From Akkermansiaceae bacterium (lineage in GTDB: Bacteria; Verrucomicrobiota; Verrucomicrobiia; Verrucomicrobiales; Akkermansiaceae): a stretch of 5,138 bases of DNA. The position numbers were made by a program, and so were the translations under genes. The stretch spans positions 1 through 5,138 of the forward strand of contig JALOTR010000283.1 of NCBI GenBank assembly GCA_025457805.1. The letters run 5' to 3'. Shown one piece after another: positions 1-5,138 of the stretch; the first letter of the stretch is position 1, and each line of letters opens with the position of its first letter. The notes beneath the pieces were generated by a model. That model ran no database searches. It saw only the letters and a list, made by a program, of their open reading frames with translations, and was not told where the DNA came from.

Positions 1-3000
1 CCAGTAAATCCGCCATCCGGGAGAGCCACACGGAGCGAGCGAAAAACACCGGCCCTTCCTTCAAAAAATGCGCTGCGCAGGAAATCGCGGCATCTTGGCG
101 ACCTCCCGAGGCCACCGCGGCGATACAGAAAATCATGCCGCTCCGCTCCCGGTGCTCCGGGCTGCCACCGCTATCGGGACGCCAGTCGTCACCGAGATTA
201 TCGAGCGGGTAGGATACATCCCCCAGATCAAACTTTATGGCTGCGGCCAGCCGCCGACAAAAATCTAATGAATCCCTGCTGCCGATACGCTGGGCGGCGG
301 CTATTTCAGCGATCCCGACGTTCAGCGATTTCGCAGCTTCCGGCCGCACCGGGAGAATAAAGAGGCTCTCCATCTGCCGCAGATATTCGACGTATCCCGG
401 TAGCACTCGCGCGGTCGCCGCCACGCGCACGATTTCGGATGCGAGGATGCGGATGTTCCCAGTTTCCTTTGCCGGGCCACAGAGTGCGTTGAGCTCGTCG
501 GCTTCCGCACCGTAATAGGCATGATAGGCTCCGGGCGTGCCGACGCCCAAAGACGCGTGCCAAGGCAGGAACCGTTTTTCCCACCAATTCGCGGTGACCT
601 TCCACTGCGCGAGTGCATCCTCGGGTTTCTCCGCCAGCGCGATTGCCTCCGCGATCTCATCCTGGTATCCGCTTTCGGAGTAACGCTTTTTCGGCACATC
701 CATCAGCAGTTTCCATGTTGCCAGAGCCTCATTCTCCCGGCCGGAAAGCGCCATCAGGACGCCCGCGCGGAGGAGATGCTGAGCCACCGAGTCGAACTCC
801 CGTCTTTTGTCGGCAAACTCCAGATAACAAACGATCGCCTCATTCCACTTGCCCTGCCGCTCCAACACCTCACCCAGCCGGTGGCCTGCAGAATGTTCGA
901 AGTCGGTGTCGAAATCAGGATGCTTGCGCATTTCCCTATATAGCTTCTGCGCCTCGGCAAACCGCCCCCGAGCTGTGAGCCAACTGGCTTTGACGAACCT
1001 TATCTCCCAGTGGTTCGCATCCTTGGGGGGCATGGTGTCGGCGATTTCCATCACCGCTTCGAAATATTTTTGGTTTCCCCCGTCACCAGCGGGCAAGGAA
1101 GCGATGTGCTCGAGATAGAGCCAGAGCTGGTGGGAAAATCCGGGTGCGGCGGTGGATGCCTCGAAGTAGCGCGCCATCAACCGCCGCCATTCCGCGCGAT
1201 CCTTCCGTGCCAGATCATTGAGGCGTTTCTCGGTGGCCTCGGCCGTTTCTCCCTCGGGAATGGCGTCTCCCAGGAAATCGTCCGGACGCTCACGTCGCAG
1301 CCACTCAACCAGCGCTAGCCGGAGCTTTTCCATCCGCTCCGTCAGATCATTGGAGGCGGAAAGCTTCGCCAGCGACTTTTCCAGACGCTCCTTGTGTGTC
1401 GGCGTCGCGGCCCTTGCGATGGCTTCCTCCAGCCATACCATGGCTTTCCGTGCGTCCGCTTTCGCAAGGGACTGGATGGCGAATTCGCCCTCATCTGAGG
1501 AAAGATCGAAAAGTTCCGCATCCGTGAGGATCTCCACCAGTCGTCCGCCCTTGCCCGCTTTCCCCAAAGCGGGAATCAGAAGATCCAGTGCAGTGTTGGC
1601 TGCCTCATTCCTCATACCGAGAGCCTGCTCCAGCAGCCCGAGGGCTTCCTCCGGCACCACTTCCGCATCCGTAACCAGCCAATTCCCCGCCATGGTCGCA
1701 GCCCAGCCCCGGCGAAACGAGGAGACAGATTTGTCGCCCGCTATGGCCCGCATGATTGCCATCGCTTCGTCCTTCCGCTCCAGCTCCTTGAGGGACAGTG
1801 CCCTGAGATAGCGGGCGTAGGCGATGAATTCCGGACGCACGCCGTCCGGGGCTGGCTCGAGCTTCGCGAACCCGCGCTCAGCATTTTCGTAGTCCCCGTC
1901 GGTGTGGAAAAGGTAGGCGATTTCAGTGCGGGCTTCGAAAATCGATTCCTGCTCATCCGGGAAATCCCGCAAGACCTGCCGCAGCGCCGTGCCGCGCCGC
2001 TCGGTGTCGCCATTGCGGGGATAGAGCCGGTTGACGAGTTCCAGTTGTCCTTCACCGGTGGGCATCACCGGCATGTTGATGGGCTTGGCCTCGATCCCTT
2101 CGGCGGTGTCCACTCCCTTCTTTAGAAGCAGCGGGATTTCCAGCCATGAAAACAAGGTGCGGTTCACCCGCGCCGCTGCGGCAACCTGATCAGGCGGAAT
2201 CAATGCCACGAGGCACCGCACATCGATGCCGCCCGTGTAACCATTTTCGGCCGCTGCCCATTTCGCGCTCACCTCGTAATGCGGGGTCTTCATTGCCAGA
2301 GGCGCGGGCAGTGTCTCCGCCGCCCAAATCTCCGGCAGACGGACGTTCGCCTCGACATGGATCCGATCCGGCCACATCTGGAAGGTGGTTTTGCGGTCTT
2401 TCCCGTCGCCAAAATCGTTGTAGAGGCCGCCCGAGGAAGGCATCGGCAGGCTGATCCGCTGCTCATCATCCGTGGGGCGCGGCGGACATGTGAAGTAAAC
2501 CTTGGCCTCGTATTCATCGATGGTCCGCCCCAGTTCCGGCAGCACGAAATCCACCACCTCCGCGCCCGCGATGAAGCCCGAAACCCTGTCCCGCAAACGT
2601 GATTTCGCGGTGTCGCGATCCAGCCCTGCCAGCGATCCCGCGAGGCTGATTGCATAATAACCGGAGGATTTCATTGTCAGCCATCCGGAAATCCGCCCCG
2701 CTTCATCCAACTCAATGTCAAAGACGTATTGGTCGGTTCCCGCGTTGGCGGCGGGCGTGCGCAACCACTTCGCCTTCGCCTCGCCCACTATGAGAACGTC
2801 GCGTTCCGCCGAGGAAGGAGCCAACATGCCGGGGCGTCCGTGGCGTATCGTCGGGTCGCAGAAAACCACGTTTTCTGCTCCGTTTGCTGCGGGGAAATTT
2901 ACGGCCACGATGGCATGATCGAAGTGACGGAAGTCCGGAATCTCCTTGCGGACAAGGCCGGCGTGGCGGGTGTTGATCAAGGAAAGGCGCGCTTCGATGC

Positions 3001-4090
3001 CCTTGTGGCGCAGCATCGCCGCGAGCAGGTTCGACTTGTCCTTGCAGTCGCCGTATTGGTTTTCCCAAACCGTGGCGCAGGGATAAGGCTGCAAGCCCGA
3101 GACTCCGAACCCAAGTGCCTCGTAGCGGAGGTCGTTGGCGACCTTGTCATACAGGATCCCGAGGATTTCATCCGGACTCGCCGCATTGGCCGTCCATTCA
3201 TCCACCTGCGCCTCAAGCTTATTTCCCAGTTCGAAGCGCTCGCCGAGGATGCCCGCATACCAAGCGGCCACCCCGTCCCAATCCGCGAAAGTGGTGAGCC
3301 AAGTAAGGGGGCCGGTTTGTAGCGCGGGTGCCATGTTCGGCTCACTTGGCGCGGACTCGATCAGGCCACTCACCCATGCCAAGCGGATACGACCTTCGGG
3401 GGAGGGCGGCGATGTCATTTTCGGTGTCGCGCCAAGCTCATGTGCCGCCAGTTTCCCTTCCCATGAAGCGGGAATGTCGATCACACTTCGTTTGGAAACG
3501 ACAGGCCATCCCGCCGTCCAGAAGATCAGTTCGCCATGTCCTCCCGCGACCGACGGTTCCGTTCTCTCATAAACCACCACGACCTCGCAGATCACCCCCG
3601 GTTTCACATCCGGAAATACCAAAACGAGATCCTCCGCGTCATCATAAACGCTTCCGGACGCCTTCGTCGATTTTTGGGTGAAAACAGCGTTCGGGCCGGG
3701 GAGTTTCTCGCTGCCGTCGGGCAGGATGGTTCTCGCGCTTACGAGATGGATTTTCTCCAGGCGGGAGTGGAACCGGAACCGATCCGTGGCGATCTGCTCC
3801 GCGCCTTTCTCCGTACGCGCTTCATACACGTAACGCAACGCCCTGACATAGGTTCCGTCATCCTCCACACGGGTGATGGTTTCCTCCAGGAGAACCATGC
3901 CCGCATCCTCCTTTCCGTGCTCGGGAGATCTTGCCGCGAGGACATCCTCCATGGGTAGCAACAAGGGTGCAATGGCTGTCTCATAGATGGCGGGCGGCGT
4001 CCTGGAAACTTCCGCAGCGAGGCTTACGCAAGCACCGGAGAGCAGGGCGACAAACATATGGAAATGAGGTTTCCAAAGGGAGGCCTTCAT
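1..4090 (-). CDS. Secreted DUF3857 / transglutaminase-like / TPR protein, 3' end outside the window
   Basis: One open frame gives 1363 residues with no stop before the left edge. Residues 1-26 look like a type I signal peptide: Lys2 and Lys7, a hydrophobic MFVALLSGACVSLA stretch, and likely cleavage near ALA/AE, so export to the periplasm or cell surface is inferred. Residues about 65-215 match DUF3857 (VLLEETITRVEDDGTYVR, then SARTILPDGS and FPDVKPGVICEVVVVYE). Residues about 300-440 are transglutaminase-like (PF01841 type), with Cys349 in YGDCKDKSNLL, His392 in FDHAIVAV and Asp412 in FCDPT, so the triad is complete and a thiol peptidase or amide-transfer activity is possible; the substrate is unknown. 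Residues about 450-670 appear beta-rich. From about 690 onward the chain is helical with TPR-like units at about 720-745, 1030-1057, 1067-1095 and 1103-1130. The start at 4090 is preferred because it places lysines before the hydrophobic core; an in-frame ATG at 4129 would add 13 residues, and TAA at 4144-4142 closes the frame upstream. No good Shine-Dalgarno precedes either. Domain calls are strong; biological role is not known. Confidence 0.93.
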   Translation of the reverse strand, partial: MKASLWKPHFHMFVALLSGACVSLAAEVSRTPPAIYETAIAPLLLPMEDVLAARSPEHGKEDAGMVLLEETITRVEDDGTYVRALRYVYEARTEKGAEQIATDRFRFHSRLEKIHLVSARTILPDGSEKLPGPNAVFTQKSTKASGSVYDDAEDLVLVFPDVKPGVICEVVVVYERTEPSVAGGHGELIFWTAGWPVVSKRSVIDIPASWEGKLAAHELGATPKMTSPPSPEGRIRLAWVSGLIESAPSEPNMAPALQTGPLTWLTTFADWDGVAAWYAGILGERFELGNKLEAQVDEWTANAASPDEILGILYDKVANDLRYEALGFGVSGLQPYPCATVWENQYGDCKDKSNLLAAMLRHKGIEARLSLINTRHAGLVRKEIPDFRHFDHAIVAVNFPAANGAENVVFCDPTIRHGRPGMLAPSSAERDVLIVGEAKAKWLRTPAANAGTDQYVFDIELDEAGRISGWLTMKSSGYYAISLAGSLAGLDRDTAKSRLRDRVSGFIAGAEVVDFVLPELGRTIDEYEAKVYFTCPPRPTDDEQRISLPMPSSGGLYNDFGDGKDRKTTFQMWPDRIHVEANVRLPEIWAAETLPAPLAMKTPHYEVSAKWAAAENGYTGGIDVRCLVALIPPDQVAAAARVNRTLFSWLEIPLLLKKGVDTAEGIEAKPINMPVMPTGEGQLELVNRLYPRNGDTERRGTALRQVLRDFPDEQESIFEARTEIAYLFHTDGDYENAERGFAKLEPAPDGVRPEFIAYARYLRALSLKELERKDEAMAIMRAIAGDKSVSSFRRGWAATMAGNWLVTDAEVVPEEALGLLEQALGMRNEAANTALDLLIPALGKAGKGGRLVEILTDAELFDLSSDEGEFAIQSLAKADARKAMVWLEEAIARAATPTHKERLEKSLAKLSASNDLTERMEKLRLALVEWLRRERPDDFLGDAIPEGETAEATEKRLNDLARKDRAEWRRLMARYFEASTAAPGFSHQLWLYLEHIASLPAGDGGNQKYFEAVMEIADTMPPKDANHWEIRFVKASWLTARGRFAEAQKLYREMRKHPDFDTDFEHSAGHRLGEVLERQGKWNEAIVCYLEFADKRREFDSVAQHLLRAGVLMALSGRENEALATWKLLMDVPKKRYSESGYQDEIAEAIALAEKPEDALAQWKVTANWWEKRFLPWHASLGVGTPGAYHAYYGAEADELNALCGPAKETGNIRILASEIVRVAATARVLPGYVEYLRQMESLFILPVRPEAAKSLNVGIAEIAAAQRIGSRDSLDFCRRLAAAIKFDLGDVSYPLDNLGDDWRPDSGGSPEHRERSGMIFCIAAVASGGRQDAAISCAAHFLKEGPVFFARSVWLSRMADLL

Positions 4091-4138
4091 ATGCCGATGA
4101 GGGTGAGGTGCTTGATCCGGAGGCAACATGGTGGCGTG

Positions 4139-4166
4139 ACTTTACTTGGACGAACCGCCCTTCCAA
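4139..4166 (-). promoter_or_regulatory. Weak candidate sigma-70-type promoter before the large gene
   Basis: On the minus strand TTGGAA (4166-4161) and TAAAGT (4144-4139) are separated by 16 bases, each matching four of six consensus positions. A transcript from here would start close to the ATG at 4129 and give a leader of roughly 40 bases for the preferred start at 4090. The -35 element overlaps an inverted repeat (CTTGGA 4145-4150 with TCCAAG 4162-4167, 11-base loop), which could be an operator or chance. The match is weak and rests on position as much as on sequence. Confidence 0.2.
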
Positions 4167-4226
4167 GACCAATTAACTGGATCCTCAGTAACTCCGGATT
4201 GGTTGGTTGATGCGCTGTTCCCTGGT

Positions 4227-4460
4227 TCACGCCGGAAGATCCTCGACGCCGTGGCCGTGGACATGGGTGAGACTGAAGCGGCGACCTTGGAAGGTGTGGG
4301 AGAGGCGGGTGTGGTCGATGCCGAGTTGATTGAGAATTGTGGCGTGGAAGTAGTGCACTTGGACGGCCCCGGGGGGGAACTTGTCCTTCGAGGGATCCAT
4401 CGCCTGTTCATCGGCACCGACGATGTTGTAGCCGCAGTCGTCGGTCGCGCCGTAGGACAT
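4227..4460 (-). pseudogene. C-terminal remnant of a DUF1501 family protein
   Basis: The 77 residues read from 4460 to the TGA at 4229-4227 resemble the end of DUF1501 proteins: SYGATDDCGYNIV at the start, then VHYFHATILNQLGIDHTRL, FQGRRFSLT and HVHGHGVEDLPA. In the family as I know it these correspond to a GATD(D/E)-x-G-Y segment, an HD-x-HAT-(I/L)-L-H-x-LG-(I/L)DH segment, a (Y/F)xGRxxRLTDVHG segment and a terminal V(K/E)-x-L segment. Full proteins are normally around 400-500 residues, so about four fifths are missing. The frame stays open upstream to an ATG at 4646, but the extra residues are Pro/Leu/Phe-rich and unlike the family; homology may fade out near 4460-4490. Differences from the remembered consensus (Tyr in place of Asp in VHY, His in place of Asp in THVHG) fit decay. 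A heptameric C run (minus strand, 4377-4371) lies inside, but the family match continues in the same frame on both sides. No ribosome binding site is visible before 4460. A short expressed protein cannot be excluded. Confidence 0.72.
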
Positions 4461-4632
4461 GGCTGCCAAGAGTTTGCCTGCTAGAAGTTTACTTTCTGTA
4501 GGAGGCCTCTGAAAGAGCCAATGCGTCGCCCCGGAGTGCGGAAAAATAGGGGTTGCGGGGGAAAATGGAAGTCTGGGTAGAGCTGGAATACTGAAAGGAA
4601 GAAATCTCCACAGAGCGCCGGGGTGTGGCGGA

Positions 4633-4656
4633 ATCAGGAGATTCATCAGGAGATTC
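4633..4656. repeat. Perfect 12-bp tandem duplication, two copies
   Basis: The unit ATCAGGAGATTC occurs at 4633-4644 and again immediately at 4645-4656 with no mismatch. Its length is a multiple of three, so it would not shift a frame read through it; in the minus-strand 72-codon frame it would give a doubled Glu-Ser-Pro-Asp. It looks like a replication-slippage duplication. Confidence 0.9.
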
Positions 4657-4832
4657 CCGACGGAAAATCGTTAGATGTTTGCGTAGCTTTCCAGTTCGCT
4701 TCGCCAAGATTTCTTTTGGTAGTGGTTTTGGGAATTCGGTTGTTTGACTTTCAATTCTATTTTAGAACGAGGAGCTTCTTGAAGAGTCGGTGGAGCAAAA
4801 AAATGGGTTGCTTGAATCGTCGCCATTCGCCC

Positions 4833-4862
4833 TCCCGTCAATCCCCTGTGGGACAGGCGGGA
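4833..4862 (-). terminator. Imperfect hairpin downstream of the clamp-like gene, possible terminator
   Basis: Read on the minus strand, TCCCGCCTGT (4862-4853) can fold over a CCC loop onto ACAGG (4849-4845) and, after a 7-base bulge, onto CGGGA (4837-4833), giving two perfect 5-bp stems. It begins 28 bases after the stop codon at 4892-4890, a sensible place for transcript termination. There is no U tract directly after it; a run of seven T lies about 30 bases further on (4803-4797). An intrinsic terminator is therefore doubtful, and an mRNA-stabilising stem or chance are alternatives. Confidence 0.3.
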
Positions 4863-4889
4863 AGGCTGGGTGCGGATTGGTCAATGGAC

Positions 4890-5138
4890 TCAGGCTGCGG
4901 CTTGTTCGGCTTGTTCGGGTTGTTCCGAGGTTTCCGGAACTTCGGCGACTTCGCCAGTTGGGTTCCCGGCTCCCAAGGTCACGCGCATCGGCATGATGAC
5001 GCAGAACCTACCGTTGGGATTGCGGCAGATACCCGGGCTCAATTCATCGACCAGGCAGAGTGTGGCTCCGATCTCCAGAGCGTCTGCCAGATATCGCGGG
5101 TGGAACGCGGTGAGGGGAGGCTTGCCTTCGATTTCAAC
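4890..5138 (-). CDS. DNA polymerase III beta subunit (sliding clamp)-like protein, C-terminal part
   Basis: The last 82 codons of a gene whose start lies beyond the right edge. Two signatures identify it. AFHPRYLADALEIG (residues 11-24 of this fragment) matches the FNPRYL-x-DAL helix of the third clamp domain. VDELSPGICRNPNGRFCVIM runs straight into PMRV, giving the VMPMR(L/V) motif that normally ends DnaN. The family forms a ring on DNA that tethers the replicative polymerase, and the MPMR end lies beside the pocket that binds partner peptides. The segment between the two motifs is some residues shorter than I expect for a housekeeping clamp, so a divergent paralogue is possible; the symbol dnaN is withheld for that reason. 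The chain continues about 29 residues past the usual end, in a tail rich in Glu, Gln, Ala and Pro with an EQ(P/A) triplet repeated three times before TGA. There is no dnaA, recF or gyrB in view to show whether this is the replication-origin locus. Confidence 0.78.
   Translation of the reverse strand, partial: VEIEGKPPLTAFHPRYLADALEIGATLCLVDELSPGICRNPNGRFCVIMPMRVTLGAGNPTGEVAEVPETSEQPEQAEQAAA
4901..4927. repeat. Three-unit 9-bp in-frame repeat in the clamp-like gene tail
   Basis: CTTGTTCGG occurs at 4901-4909 and 4910-4918, followed by a diverged third unit GTTGTTCCG at 4919-4927. On the coding strand each unit gives Glu-Gln plus Pro or Ala, so the unit count can change without a frameshift. 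This suggests the acidic tail grew by slippage and may vary in length between strains. Confidence 0.8.

Larger units (their letters stand above)
4461..4889. other. Intergenic stretch without a convincing gene
   Basis: About 430 bases separate the clamp-like gene from the DUF1501 remnant. Short frames exist here on the minus strand, for example a TTG-started 72-codon frame ending at 4489, but none has a recognisable domain, a ribosome binding site or a believable composition. The part around 4700-4770 is visibly richer in A and T than the surrounding genes. It contains a minus-strand TAAAAT (4764-4759) that resembles a -10 box but has no good -35 partner. The stretch also holds a 12-bp tandem duplication and a hairpin, listed separately. 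No tRNA-like or other structured RNA fold was recognised by eye. Confidence 0.6.

Noticed and set aside
1218..1811. Plus-strand open frame of 197 codons
   Set aside because: It lies wholly inside the large minus-strand gene, is rich in Ser, Arg and Ala as expected of an antisense frame in GC-rich coding DNA, and shows no domain.
2729..3322. Plus-strand open frame of 197 codons opposite the transglutaminase region
   Set aside because: It is antisense to a well-recognised catalytic domain, including the Cys349 and His392 codons, and has no recognisable protein family of its own.
4028..4057. Lipoprotein signal (lipobox) in the large protein, around Cys21
   Set aside because: The residues before the cysteine are Ser-Gly-Ala, so the Leu/Val/Ile expected at -3 is missing; a type I signal peptide fits better.
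4142..4417. Minus-strand 91-codon frame ending just before the large gene
   Set aside because: It overlaps the DUF1501 remnant in another frame and is a Ser/Thr/Pro-rich shadow of it.
4146..4484. Plus-strand 112-codon frame with a plausible-looking composition
   Set aside because: It is the antisense of the DUF1501 remnant, whose family motifs read clearly on the minus strand.
4489..4707. Minus-strand 72-codon frame with a TTG start
   Set aside because: There is no ribosome binding site or known domain, Ser/Arg/Pro-rich composition, and a slippage duplication inside it; kept as intergenic sequence.
4741..4770. Plus-strand TTGACT resembling a -35 box
   Set aside because: The only nearby -10-like hexamer is about 13 bases away, too close, and no plus-strand gene follows.
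4790..4996. Plus-strand 68-codon frame rich in Leu, Arg and Val
   Set aside because: Its second half is the antisense of the clamp-like gene tail, and the repeats there explain its LVRLVR pattern.

Overview
This is a GC-rich bacterial window in which all supportable coding sequence lies on the minus strand. The best guess for the source is a member of the Verrucomicrobia or the wider PVC group. That rests on a secreted DUF3857/transglutaminase/TPR giant beside a DUF1501 fragment, families that are abundant there, and on weak or absent Shine-Dalgarno sites. It is an inference, not a proven assignment.

Layout, in minus-strand reading order from right to left: (1) 5138-4890 is the C-terminal end of a DNA polymerase III beta-subunit (sliding clamp, DnaN-like) gene that enters from beyond the right edge and carries an unusual acidic Glu-Gln-rich tail. 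(2) 4889-4461 has no convincing gene; it holds an imperfect hairpin after the clamp gene, an A/T-richer patch and a perfect 12-bp tandem duplication. (3) 4460-4227 encodes only the C-terminal ~77 residues of a DUF1501 protein, with no room for the rest of the gene, so it is called a pseudogene remnant. (4) 4226-4091 is a short spacer with a weak candidate promoter and an inverted repeat. (5) 4090-1 is one uninterrupted reading frame of at least 1363 codons, running off the left edge. It has a signal peptide, a DUF3857 domain, a transglutaminase-like domain with a complete Cys-His-Asp triad, a beta-rich middle and a long TPR-like helical C-terminal half.

The genes do not form an obvious pathway. 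The clamp belongs to replication, the DUF1501 fragment to a family often linked with exported hydrolase-like proteins, and the large protein is predicted to act outside the cytoplasm. The mixture, with a truncated gene in the middle, looks more like a rearrangement junction than an operon. The window shows no RNA gene, CRISPR array, intact mobile element or clear defence system.
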